DNA from: Fabrea salina
Lineage: Eukaryota; Ciliophora; Heterotrichea; Heterotrichida; Fabreidae
Reading direction: 5' to 3'
Assembly: GCA_022984795.1 (NCBI GenBank)
Contig: JALIHJ010000054.1
Location: 119,909 to 183,908, forward strand
DNA length: 64,000 nt
The notes below the pieces were generated by a model, which saw only the letters and a list, made by a program, of their open reading frames with translations, searched no databases and was not told the origin of the DNA. Position numbers and translations under genes: made by a program. This document shows positions 44,391-52,430 of this stretch, one piece after another; within the stretch, counting starts at the first letter, position 1, and every line of letters begins with the position of its first letter.

Positions 44391-45755
44391 TTACTTTTTG
44401 CTACAGACGTGGTTGTACTTTTGAGCGTGTGTTATGTTGTGTCTTTGTGTGCGGCAGTCTCTTCCGTACCAGCAGTCTTCTCTTCTTTTGATGTAATTGG
44501 GCAGTTGGGGGTGTACTTTTTCTCTGTACTGGTATAAAAACTCCTTCCACAGAGTTGCTGAACACTCTTCGCAAACTTGGGAGTCTGGCTTCAGTCCTGG
44601 TTTGGTTATGCACCCATCTGTTCTCGAAAGGTCTAATTCTGCGTTTTCTAGTTGAGCAACTAAAGTGTTTTTCAGGCGCGCCATGGTAACTTTTTTCTGC
44701 TTTAAATGATCTTTTAAAACGTTTTGTTCAAACTTGTTGTAGTAAAAAGAGTCATCTGGGATATTTCCAAAGTTGTACTCACTAACTTTTTTTATTCCAG
44801 AAGTGCATCTTTTGCCTGTTTTCCAGTAGTTATTGCAGTAAGGTGTTTCACAGACTTGGCACCTTTGACTAAACTCCTGTCTTTCAGGCATGTACTCTTG
44901 GCACTGCTTGCACTGAAGGTGGTTTTGGCCTTCTTGGCATCTGAAGTTTTCAACTTTTTTGTGACACTGTTTGCAGACTCGGTTGTTCTTAGGCATTAAA
45001 CGGGCAGCTTTAGGCTTAGGTCCATCAAAGTTTACTTTGTCTTGGTTAAAAACGTTTTTTTGTTCGACTTCTTTTAGCTCTTCTTGGGGTCTTTTGTCAT
45101 TGGGGTTTTCGCTTAAAAAGATATCAATCATGTTGTTGAGTAAGTGGTTCTTTTTAACTCCACTAGGTTTGTCGTGGCAGGTAGGACATTCTTCTGACCT
45201 TTCGAACCACTCACTAAGGCACCCTCCACAGAAATTATGCAAGCAAGGAAGAACTGTTATTGGTTGGTGCATTACTTCTATACAGATCTGGCAAGTGATT
45301 TCTTCTTGCAACTGCTGGTTGATTTTAGAGGTTTCTTGAGTTTTTTGTTTTTTCTGAGGCATTTCTTGAAGCGAGTTAACTGAAAAAGCAATCTTTTTGT
45401 CTTCACCGGCCACTTCTGCTTTTAGTATTGTGATTTCGTCGCCTTCTGAAGCATTCACTTGGTGGCCTTTGCCAATCTAACTAGAGTTTACCGGGACTCC
45501 GTTTAAAAAGCACCCGTTTGTAGAGTTGTCGCGGATGCCCAGCGAAAGTGGGGACTTTGAGCTTAAAGTTAAGTAGCAGTGGTAAGTAGACACTCTTTCG
45601 TCTTTGAGCACAACTGTGCAACTAGGGTGTCTTCCTATCGTTACCTGGTTAATAGAGTCTTTCCAGTCGTACGACTGAGCTGTGTTTGGGTTTTGAGATT
45701 CAAGCACAAACAAAGAGTTCTCTTGAGAACTTTTTAAGTTGCAAAACTCTGACAT
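44391..45755 (-). CDS. CHFR: CHFR-like E3 ubiquitin ligase (FHA-RING-PBZ), two exons
   Basis: CHFR is a mitotic-checkpoint ubiquitin ligase. Exon 1 (45755-45492, 88 codons) encodes the FHA domain: VTIGRHPSCTVVL, VSTYHC and NSTNGCFLNG. Exon 2 (45476-44391) completes it with GDEITIL, then gives a RING near residue 150 (CQICIEV...CLHNFC...CPTC), a Cys-rich region, and a C-terminal PBZ-type zinc finger (CWYGRDCRTQ...HAQKYNHVC) that binds poly(ADP-ribose) in the family. Removing the 15-nt intron restores a 449-residue protein with the full CHFR order. Read as two frames, neither half would be a complete family member. Confidence 0.9.
45477..45491 (-). other. 15-nt spliceosomal intron in the CHFR-like gene
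   Basis: On the coding strand the segment reads GTAAACTCTAGTTAG: GT start, TAG end, an A at position 10, and an in-frame TAG if retained. Removal joins NGVP to IGKGHQ and restores the FHA fold ending in GDEI. The size equals the tiny introns of heterotrich ciliates. Confidence 0.88.
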
Positions 45756-45779
45756 TCTGCTCTTTTCTGATATTTATTA

Positions 45780-47129
45780 TTAAAACTCACTTACACAAGA
45801 CTCATAAGCTTTGTCTGGGTCTTGCTCTAAAAACTTTCTGAAAGCAGTCATAACTACTGGAGACACCAAAGTAACGCCAGATATAAACACCCACACTAAG
45901 TAGCAGTCCTCCGAGTAAGTTCCAGGACAGTACTCTGCCAAAAGCTGTCCAGAAAGAACTCCTGTTAAAATAATACTTAGTGAATAAGGCGTGGAAGCCA
46001 AAGCCAAAAAAGTGCTTTCTTTACCCTTAGGAGCAATTTCAATTGTGTAGTCAGTAAGTCTAGGCGACCATATAGCCTCCCCTACTCCCAACACGGCTAA
46101 AAACACGGCAATAGTCCAGTAAGAGTCTCCCCAAATCATAACTAGAGGCGAAAGTGCAGACAGCACTCCACCTATCACTAGTAAAGAGTAGTGCCTAAAC
46201 AAATACACTAGTATAGTGAATGCAGGCATTGAAAACAACAACACTACTTTGTGAAAAGCCAGCATGTAACCAAAGTGAGCACCTCTACCTAAAGTTCTGA
46301 ACATATAAATAGGAAGAGTGGCCCCTAAGTGGAAGTACAAAGACTTAGATACTATAAGAAACACCACAAGCGCCATGTACCTCCAGAAGCTTTTAAGTGA
46401 AACCACTTCTTTAATGTGCTGGACTGCAGATTCTTCCAAGTAAACCTTTTGTTCCAACTCCCCAAACTCTTCTAAGTCAAGCTCCCTCAAAAACAAACTC
46501 AGCACTAGAGTTACAGTAAACATAAGTATTCCCAAACCAAATATTACCTGGAAGGTTTGGAGTGTAGCTCCTATTTCGTTTACAATCAAGTCTATAACTA
46601 TTCCAGCTATCACACCTGAAACAGAGAAAGCTAAGTAGTAAAAAGAATAAGCAATGCTCCGGTTACTTTGATAAGTGTACTTTTTGACTGCTAGTTTGGT
46701 AGTTGGCACGTTTATACTTAAGCAAAGCATAACAAACAGAAAGATCGCGCCTAACTGCACGTAAAAGTTACTAGAGAATATCGCTATGAAGTAACCCAGT
46801 ATTCCAAGGGAAGAACCTATTTGAAGAGACTTGCTTATTCCATACCTACTAGGAACGCTTCCAAAAAGTACTGAGTACACTCCATTGGATATTCCAAATC
46901 CTGAGTACACCCACCCTGTGTTTTTGTCCGAAAAGCCCAAAACTTCCGTTAAATAAATTGTAAACGAAAAGGTTAAAAACCCAAATCCAGCAAAGTTGAA
47001 AAAGTTTATAGCCAAAATAAACCAAAGTTCCCTGGGCGAGTTGTAGAGCTGTGAAAAGGAGTCTTTGAATTTGTTCCAAGGTGAGTCTTGGCTTTTAGGC
47101 TTTAGTAAAGGAACTCCTTCTTTCGACAT
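45780..47129 (-). CDS. Major facilitator superfamily transporter
   Basis: A 449-residue membrane protein with about 12 hydrophobic helices in two groups of six, split by a cytosolic loop near residue 215-245 (FLRELDLEEFGELEQ). The first half has the MFS loop region (SVPSRYGISKSLQIG) after helix 2. The second half contains YMFRTLGRGAHFGYML. Both termini face the cytosol by charge. The substrate is not apparent; the overall pattern is reminiscent of fungal-type MFS carriers. It is divergent from the next gene with a 14-bp spacer. Confidence 0.85.
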   Translation of the reverse strand: MSKEGVPLLKPKSQDSPWNKFKDSFSQLYNSPRELWFILAINFFNFAGFGFLTFSFTIYLTEVLGFSDKNTGWVYSGFGISNGVYSVLFGSVPSRYGISKSLQIGSSLGILGYFIAIFSSNFYVQLGAIFLFVMLCLSINVPTTKLAVKKYTYQSNRSIAYSFYYLAFSVSGVIAGIVIDLIVNEIGATLQTFQVIFGLGILMFTVTLVLSLFLRELDLEEFGELEQKVYLEESAVQHIKEVVSLKSFWRYMALVVFLIVSKSLYFHLGATLPIYMFRTLGRGAHFGYMLAFHKVVLLFSMPAFTILVYLFRHYSLLVIGGVLSALSPLVMIWGDSYWTIAVFLAVLGVGEAIWSPRLTDYTIEIAPKGKESTFLALASTPYSLSIILTGVLSGQLLAEYCPGTYSEDCYLVWVFISGVTLVSPVVMTAFRKFLEQDPDKAYESCVSEF

Positions 47130-47143
47130 TTAAAAATTAACTG

Positions 47144-47539
47144 ATGAAGTCAGATTTACTTGTGAAGGTTGTTGCAGAGTACTTGTGTGAAAGGTGCAGG
47201 GAACTAGGCTACATTCCACAGGTCACTAAACTGCATCCCCACAACAGAGTCTTCCCCAGCACTCCTAGTTCCAGTGCTTTGTTTGTGAAGCTTTTTGGAA
47301 ACAACAACTGGAGTTTGAACTCAGTGCACTGCAGGTGGGGAGTTTTGGACCCCCAAAACCTTTCTGAGTTAGGAAGTTTGGACGAAGAAAACTTAACTCT
47401 GACTGAAATGGACAAGTTTTTGCTTATACAAAAAATATTAGAACAAGCTGGCCTTAAAAAAACCCAAACACAAATTCTTGAACTTGCAAAGCAAACCAGG
47501 ACTCTCCAAGAAGTAAAGGACTTTTTAGTTAATTATTAA
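47144..47539 (+). CDS. Small protein of unknown function
   Basis: I do not recognise a family. The 131-residue product has a helical start with CERCRELG, a Pro/Ser-rich central part, and two or three C-terminal helices. No membrane segment is seen. The last 11 bp overlap the 3' end of the BRCT gene on the opposite strand. It is supported by an intact frame filling the space between neighbours and by typical start context. Confidence 0.55.
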   Translation: MKSDLLVKVVAEYLCERCRELGYIPQVTKLHPHNRVFPSTPSSSALFVKLFGNNNWSLNSVHCRWGVLDPQNLSELGSLDEENLTLTEMDKFLLIQKILEQAGLKKTQTQILELAKQTRTLQEVKDFLVNY

Positions 47540-48263
47540 TGCAAACGTTTTGAAGCCACTCTTTAGTGACAGTTCTTTTGTTCCTAAAAGACTTAAAAGG
47601 CGAAATTACGTGAGTCACACAGGGTAGCAGTTTATCTAGGTAACTCCCTCCTCCTGTGTTTATGAGCTCTACAATTAAGTTTTTGTCTTCTTCAGAGTAC
47701 CCGTCTATGTAGAACAAGTATTTGTCTAGGTGGGTCAACTGCTCAGTTTCAGTCTCACTTACGTTTTCAAAGTCTTGTGGACTCAGTAACTTTTTAAACT
47801 TCACGGACTTGTGAATCCAGTCTGTACTGATTAGTGAACACTTGTCTGAAATAAGTTTGAGAGTGCGGAAGTGCTGTTTAGTAGTCACAATGTAGTCAAA
47901 GCACCCCTTTTCGTCGGAGTTGAGAATTCCTCCGTGCTTTTTAATGATTTGTTGGGTTTTTCGCGGGACTTTGTAAGTGCCAATGTGGAGATTGAAAAAC
48001 AACTTGGGTTTGTAAAAGGTGTAGTTTTTAAGGAACTTCTTTCTCCTTGCAGAGTCCTTGAGCCACTGAGCCCTAACTACTGGGATTTTTAAGTAGTTTA
48101 AAGCAGACCAGTACTTTGGAGTGGCTGTTTTCCCTACAACCAAAACACTGGCAGACTTAGTAAGGTTGGCTTCAAACACTCCTTCTAGACTTTTAATGAG
48201 TGTTTCTAGTTTTTGCTTTTCTTCGTTTGAAAACCCTGATAAACATACTACTAGTTTGTTCAT
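47529..48263 (-). CDS. Multi-BRCT-domain protein
   Basis: A 244-residue protein built from about three BRCT modules. The first (1-75) has VVCLSGFSNEEKQKL and an IPVVRAQWLKDS end. The second (90-155) has NLHIGTYKVP...KHGGILN and ISTDWIHKSVKF. The third (175-244) has LFYIDGYSEEDKN, INTGGGSYL and a TVTKEWLQNV end. The conserved Trp of each module is present. BRCT arrays bind phosphoproteins in DNA-damage response; TopBP1-like or a short repair adaptor is possible. Confidence 0.82.
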   Translation of the reverse strand: MNKLVVCLSGFSNEEKQKLETLIKSLEGVFEANLTKSASVLVVGKTATPKYWSALNYLKIPVVRAQWLKDSARRKKFLKNYTFYKPKLFFNLHIGTYKVPRKTQQIIKKHGGILNSDEKGCFDYIVTTKQHFRTLKLISDKCSLISTDWIHKSVKFKKLLSPQDFENVSETETEQLTHLDKYLFYIDGYSEEDKNLIVELINTGGGSYLDKLLPCVTHVISPFKSFRNKRTVTKEWLQNVCINN

Positions 48264-48268
48264 TAATT

Positions 48269-48955
48269 TTAATTAAGTATAGTTTGATAAAACTTTATTT
48301 TGGATTTTTCCAACTTAGAAATTCTGAGTTTTCTAGGTTCTCTAGTGAATCTAGGCTTGAAACTTTCCTTTTGGAGTTTTTCGCAGTCACTTATTATCTT
48401 GTCTATTGCTTTAGTTTTTTGGTTTTTAAAAGTATGTATGGGTTTGAATTTTGGGCTTTTAAATGGCAATTGGTAGTTAGAGTCACTTTTACTTTTAGAG
48501 TGGAACTTAAGGTGCATCTTTTGGTCTAAGTTTGAAGGTGTGTCTGGGGAGTAAATGGAGTGTTTTTCAGCTTGAGCTTTGAAGTAATAAAACTCCTCTA
48601 GTTTTCTGGCTACTTTATGCAGTTTGAGTTTGCTGATTATTTTTTTGGACATTTTTTCACCGTAGAGGTCACCCAAGGCTAAGGATGAGTTTCTTCCAAA
48701 GAATTCATTTCCTTTGTGCCTGATGAGTCCTAAGTCTTCTATAATCTTGGCTTTTTTGTAGTCGTTTCCTAGAATTGGGTTGCCTTTTTTCAGCCCTTTA
48801 TAAGGTTCAAGGCCTATAAGGCAGTTTTTTTTAAGGGTTTGGTTGAGATTCATACGAGTTCTGGCTGCACACGAGTTCCTTCTTTTTGTTCCTAAGTAGT
48901 CTACTTTATAGTTGGCATAATCTTCAAGGTTCTCAATAGAGTGAAATTTCTTCAT
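48269..48955 (-). CDS. Basic protein of unknown function
   Basis: I do not recognise a family. The 228-residue product is very rich in Lys and has no membrane segment. It has a few patterned blocks (KKAKIIEDLGLIRHKGNEFF) and a Lys/Ser/Pro-rich C-terminus. It shares a perfectly palindromic 16-bp start region with the divergent zinc-knuckle gene and ends 5 bp before the BRCT gene. A cytoskeletal or nucleic-acid-binding role is possible but not shown. Confidence 0.6.
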   Translation of the reverse strand: MKKFHSIENLEDYANYKVDYLGTKRRNSCAARTRMNLNQTLKKNCLIGLEPYKGLKKGNPILGNDYKKAKIIEDLGLIRHKGNEFFGRNSSLALGDLYGEKMSKKIISKLKLHKVARKLEEFYYFKAQAEKHSIYSPDTPSNLDQKMHLKFHSKSKSDSNYQLPFKSPKFKPIHTFKNQKTKAIDKIISDCEKLQKESFKPRFTREPRKLRISKLEKSKIKFYQTILN

Positions 48956-48966
48956 ATTAATATGAA
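48951..48966. promoter_or_regulatory. Palindrome containing both divergent start codons
   Basis: TTCATATTAATATGAA is a perfect 16-bp palindrome. Its two arms contain the ATG of the minus gene (48955) and the ATG of the plus gene (48962), separated by ATTAAT. It could act as a symmetric binding or initiation site; that is inferred. Confidence 0.45.
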
Positions 48967-49141
48967 AAAGAAACCAGCTAAACCAGGAGTGCAGCAGTGC
49001 CAGCGTTGCTTAGAGCACGGACACTGGTCTTACGAGTGCAAAAATTCCCGAGCCTACGTTTTCAGACCTAGCCGCACCATGAAGTTCAAAAACCCAGACT
49101 TAGTTCGAGAAAGAAGCAGGTCAAGGTCGGATTCTTCTTGA
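48962..49141 (+). CDS. ZCCHC10-like zinc-knuckle protein
   Basis: A 59-residue protein with a single CCHC zinc knuckle (CQRCLEHGHWSYECKN) followed by RPSRTMKFK, both close to ZCCHC10, and a short Arg/Ser tail (RERSRSRSDSS). It is probably a nuclear RNA-binding protein. The start is the ATG at 48962; the frame upstream begins with GTG only. It ends in TGA. It is short, but the motif makes it convincing. Confidence 0.82.
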   Translation: MKKKPAKPGVQQCQRCLEHGHWSYECKNSRAYVFRPSRTMKFKNPDLVRERSRSRSDSS

Positions 49142-49172
49142 TACATTAATAGGTTAACCGAGATATTAGTTA

Positions 49173-49505
49173 TTAGGCGTGGGCTTGGAAGAACTTCTTC
49201 AACACCAAAAGTGCTGGAAGTGTCATAAGTGCTAACACTTTTAAGGTGTCTAGTAAGTTGCCTTGTGCCCAAAACCAGACGTAGAGTGCTAGAGTGCTTA
49301 GAATCACTCCGAAAAATAAGAAAGAACTTAAGGCTCCTACCTTCTTAATGAGTTCACTGTTGAGTTTAAGCTTGAACAAGCTAACCAAAAACGCCAGTAG
49401 TGAAAAAGCCACCAGTGAAGTAAAGCCTAAACTAAGAGCTACGTTGGGGTGTTCTGGAGGAGGAGTAAAGGTATGGTGGATTTCTTTGGGCAGTTCACCT
49501 AGCAT
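49173..49505 (-). CDS. Mini ribophorin II (OST subunit) membrane domain
   Basis: Ribophorin II/Swp1 is a subunit of the ER oligosaccharyltransferase that N-glycosylates proteins. The 110-residue product matches only the C-terminal part of that family: the luminal PKEIHHTFTPPPEHPN segment, then three membrane helices with GFTSLVAFSLLAFLV and YVWFWAQGNLLDTLKVLAL (family: Y-WTQLNMFQTLKYLAI). The large luminal domain of RPN2 (several hundred residues) is absent here, and no frame for it lies upstream. The gene is bounded by an ATG and a 24-bp divergent spacer, so truncation by assembly is unlikely. Confidence 0.72.
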   Translation of the reverse strand: MLGELPKEIHHTFTPPPEHPNVALSLGFTSLVAFSLLAFLVSLFKLKLNSELIKKVGALSSFLFFGVILSTLALYVWFWAQGNLLDTLKVLALMTLPALLVLKKFFQAHA

Positions 49506-49529
49506 TTTTATTAGAATTAGGGTTTATAA

Positions 49530-49871
49530 ATGTCATCTTTTAAATTTGCAAGCAATATTGGAATATCCCGAGAAGTAATTCCCAGAAAAGTTTCAGTGAC
49601 CCAAGCAGCCAACGAAGAGGTTAAAAAACACTGGAATCTTGACGAACATGCACCTAAGCCTACTTCAGCAAACGCCCATAAGCGAGACCACCTGCAAGAG
49701 ATGTGGCAGGGCATGACTTACTCGAAACGGCCCACTACTAGTTCATACAAAGAAACCCATTCACAAGAACAACACGAAGAACCCGACTTGGACCAAACTC
49801 ACCATAAAAAGAAAGACTGGCTCAAGGACTACTTTGAGTGTGTCCAAAGAAACAAGCACTTCGTCAGGTAA
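49530..49871 (+). CDS. Small charged protein of unknown function
   Basis: I do not recognise a family. The 113-residue product starts MSSFKFASNIGISREVIPRK, is rich in His, Lys, Glu and Thr, and has no membrane segment. The C-terminal WLKDYFECVQRNKHF looks like a short amphipathic helix. It is divergent from mini-ribophorin II and upstream of glutamine synthetase on the same strand. An intact frame is the main support. Confidence 0.5.
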   Translation: MSSFKFASNIGISREVIPRKVSVTQAANEEVKKHWNLDEHAPKPTSANAHKRDHLQEMWQGMTYSKRPTTSSYKETHSQEQHEEPDLDQTHHKKKDWLKDYFECVQRNKHFVR

Positions 49872-49919
49872 GTTTAATTTTGGATTTAAATATATCTTTA
49901 AATATGGACTAGTTTTATT

Positions 49920-51065
49920 ATGAAAGTTAGTGATAACATCAGAAACCTTTCAAAAGGAGAATATGAGTTCTCTAAACTGCAACAAAGAGGAAAACTAGTA
50001 GCAGAGTACATTTGGATAGGAGGCACGGGAATGGACATCCGTTCTAAAGCTCGCACTTTAGACTTGTCAGAAGTTTTGGAACTCTCGCAAATTCCTGACT
50101 GGAATTACGATGGTTCTTCAACACTTCAGGCTGACGGAGAAAACAGCGAAGTCTGGCTGGTTCCTAGGGCCTTCTACCCCGATCCTTTCAGACAAGGAAA
50201 CAACATCCTTGTACTGTGCGATACCTGGAAACCTGACGGGACTCCCGCCAATACCAATTTCAGACACCTTGCCAACGAAATACTTAGGGACTGTGCCTAT
50301 GAAAAACCCTGGTTCTCTTTTGAACAAGAATACGTGCTTTTCAGAACTGACTCCTTTCCCAGTTGGCCTTTGGGCTTCCCTGAAGGAGGGTACCCAAGAG
50401 CCCAAGGGCCCTACTACTGTGGAGTTGGAGGAGATGTTTGTTACGGAAGACAAATTATGGAAGCTCACTACAAATGCTGTCTTTACAGTGGACTTCACAT
50501 TTCAGGAACTAACGCAGAAGTTATGCCTGGACAGTGGGAATACCAAATAGGACCTTGCCTTGGAATTGAGGCTGGAGATGAAATGTGGATTTCAAGGTAC
50601 TTACTTTTAAGAGTTTCGGAGCACTTTGGTGTAGCAGTGAACTGGGACAGTAAGCCTATGGAGGGGTGGAACGGCTCAGGATGCCACACTAACTACAGCA
50701 CTAAAAGTACCCGCAACTCCAATGGACTGGATACTATTTACAACTACATTCGCAAGTTGGAGGAGAAGCACAAGTACTTCATTGAAGTAACTGGCTACGG
50801 GAACCACAAAAGACTTACAGGGAACTACGAAACCTCAAGTATGGAAAAGTTTAGCTACGGAATTGCTGACAGGTCAGCTTCAATAAGGATTCCACGTGTA
50901 ACTGAAAAAGCAGGGAAGGGGTATTTAGAAGATAGACGCCCTGCTTCGAACTGCGACCCTTACGTGATATCAGGAGTGTTGGCTGACTTAACGATACTTG
51001 AAGGCCTGAAATCAAGTGCGCTCCACGACGATTATATAAGTTTCTTGAAGGATTTAAATAATTAA
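49920..51065 (+). CDS. GLN1: Glutamine synthetase, type II
   Basis: It makes glutamine from glutamate, ammonia and ATP in the cytosol. The 381-residue protein has the eukaryotic GSII layout. The beta-grasp N-domain has EYIWIGGTGMDIRSKARTL, followed by PDWNYDGSST. The catalytic domain has GLHISGTNAEVMPGQWEYQIG, MEGWNGSGCHTNYST and RSASIRIPR. ATP-, metal- and ammonia-site residues in these blocks are present. Full length; no targeting peptide is seen. Confidence 0.97.
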   Translation: MKVSDNIRNLSKGEYEFSKLQQRGKLVAEYIWIGGTGMDIRSKARTLDLSEVLELSQIPDWNYDGSSTLQADGENSEVWLVPRAFYPDPFRQGNNILVLCDTWKPDGTPANTNFRHLANEILRDCAYEKPWFSFEQEYVLFRTDSFPSWPLGFPEGGYPRAQGPYYCGVGGDVCYGRQIMEAHYKCCLYSGLHISGTNAEVMPGQWEYQIGPCLGIEAGDEMWISRYLLLRVSEHFGVAVNWDSKPMEGWNGSGCHTNYSTKSTRNSNGLDTIYNYIRKLEEKHKYFIEVTGYGNHKRLTGNYETSSMEKFSYGIADRSASIRIPRVTEKAGKGYLEDRRPASNCDPYVISGVLADLTILEGLKSSALHDDYISFLKDLNN

Positions 51066-51068
51066 AAT

Positions 51069-51338
51069 ATGGCTGAGAGGAAGGCTGTGATCAAGAATGC
51101 CGATATGTCTGAAGAAATGCAACAAGATGCTGTGGATTGCGCTAACCAAGCTATGGAGCGGTTCAATATAGAAAAGGATATTGCTGCCTACATTAAAAAG
51201 GAGTTCGATAAAAAGTACAACCCTACATGGCACTGCATTGTAGGAAGGAACTTTGGCAGTTACGTGACCCATGAAACTAGGCATTTCATTTACTTTTATT
51301 TGGGACAAGTTGCCATTCTGCTCTTCAAGTCAGGTTAA
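51069..51338 (+). CDS. DYNLL: Dynein light chain LC8
   Basis: An 89-residue LC8 protein, the hub that dimerises dynein intermediate chains and many other partners. It is nearly identical to the family pattern: [56 protein letters not shown] and the closing VAILLFKSG. It starts 3 bp after the glutamine synthetase stop on the same strand. In ciliates it serves both cytoplasmic and axonemal dyneins. Confidence 0.97.
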   Translation: MAERKAVIKNADMSEEMQQDAVDCANQAMERFNIEKDIAAYIKKEFDKKYNPTWHCIVGRNFGSYVTHETRHFIYFYLGQVAILLFKSG

Positions 51339-51401
51339 TTTTAATAATTACACTTGTTCAAACCTTTTAAGTTAACTAGAAAGTTCTACTGCATTTATAA
51401 A

Positions 51402-52430
51402 ATGAACTATGAAGCTGTGGCTGAACTAGCCTCTAAGTGCTTTAGCGAAGCGCTTGAAAACTTCAAAAAAGAACTCAGCAAGTTAGTTCCCCAAACCTCC
51501 CCAAAAGACCCCCAAAATTCCGAATCAGAAAAACCCATCCCCACCAAAAGAAAACCATCGCCTCAAGAACAAACACTCCAAAAAACCCAAAAAGCTTCAG
51601 AAGAAAGCGAAGAAGAAACTTATAACCCCACACCTATTAAGTCTGGAGTTTCTGAAGAGGAAGAACAAGCATCCGAGTCTGAAGAAAACTCAATGTTCGA
51701 TACTGAAGAAGAAGAACAGGAAGAAGTTCCAGAACCTCCAGAGCCCCAAAACCTTCCGAGGAACTCAGAGTCACTTAGCAAACTGCTTTCTAGTTTGCAA
51801 GACGAAAAATCGTCTGAAAAAACACTTAAAGCTCTTGAAAGCATGTTTGAAGACAATTTTGACAGCGAATGTTTCCAAATCATCAGCTCAACCAAAGCCC
51901 CTGCTAAGCTCAAAGAGTGGTGTAAAGACAAAAGTCCTGAAACCAAACAAATGTGCAACCGCATGATTAAGCATTGGAAAACACAGAGTGAAAAAATATA
52001 CTCTGCCACCAACGACGGAGAAGACTGGACTCGACTTAAAAGACGACTTGAAGAAACCATGAACAAAAAGGCAGACTCTGAAATAAACGGACTGCTCAGA
52101 AGAATCGGAGATTCTTTGCCTGAAAAAGTTAACTCACAGAAACTAGACCTCATCAAACCAGTAATTAAAGTAGTCAAAGACATATCTAAGAACTGGAAAA
52201 ACGGAGAAGTCAAACAAAGAGCAGAAATCCTGCTTAAAAGGTGGACGCAAAAACTAGGAAAGGACGAAGACGACTCTATACAGAAACAAAGACAACTAAT
52301 GGACGAAAAACTCAAAAAGTACAAACAAGACGGAAAACCCATAGTGCAGACTGAAGACCAGTACAAAAAACCAATACACACAGTTCCTGCGGAAAAAACA
52401 ATTAAGAACAAAAAAAGGAGAAAGCCTTAA
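51402..52430 (+). CDS. Acidic protein with TFIIS N-terminal-like helical domain(s)
   Basis: A 342-residue, probably nuclear protein. Residues about 25-135 are a Ser/Glu/Pro-rich disordered region. Two helical segments follow (about 140-205 and 215-290), each ending in a lysine/tryptophan pattern (MIKHWKTQ; ILLKRWTQ) like the TFIIS N-terminal (LW) or Iws1 fold. The tail is basic (KNKKRRKP), a likely nuclear signal. The domain call is moderate: the pattern fits but I cannot run a profile. It is convergent with a BAH-PHD-TFIIS-M gene, sharing a TTAA stop. The ATG at 51402 is used; a longer frame starts with TTG. Confidence 0.58.
   Translation: MNYEAVAELASKCFSEALENFKKELSKLVPQTSPKDPQNSESEKPIPTKRKPSPQEQTLQKTQKASEESEEETYNPTPIKSGVSEEEEQASESEENSMFDTEEEEQEEVPEPPEPQNLPRNSESLSKLLSSLQDEKSSEKTLKALESMFEDNFDSECFQIISSTKAPAKLKEWCKDKSPETKQMCNRMIKHWKTQSEKIYSATNDGEDWTRLKRRLEETMNKKADSEINGLLRRIGDSLPEKVNSQKLDLIKPVIKVVKDISKNWKNGEVKQRAEILLKRWTQKLGKDEDDSIQKQRQLMDEKLKKYKQDGKPIVQTEDQYKKPIHTVPAEKTIKNKKRRKP

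Noticed and set aside
44391-45458. A stand-alone RING protein starting MNASEGDEITIL.
   Set aside because: This segment is the end of an FHA domain. Joining across the 15-nt intron gives a complete CHFR-like protein.
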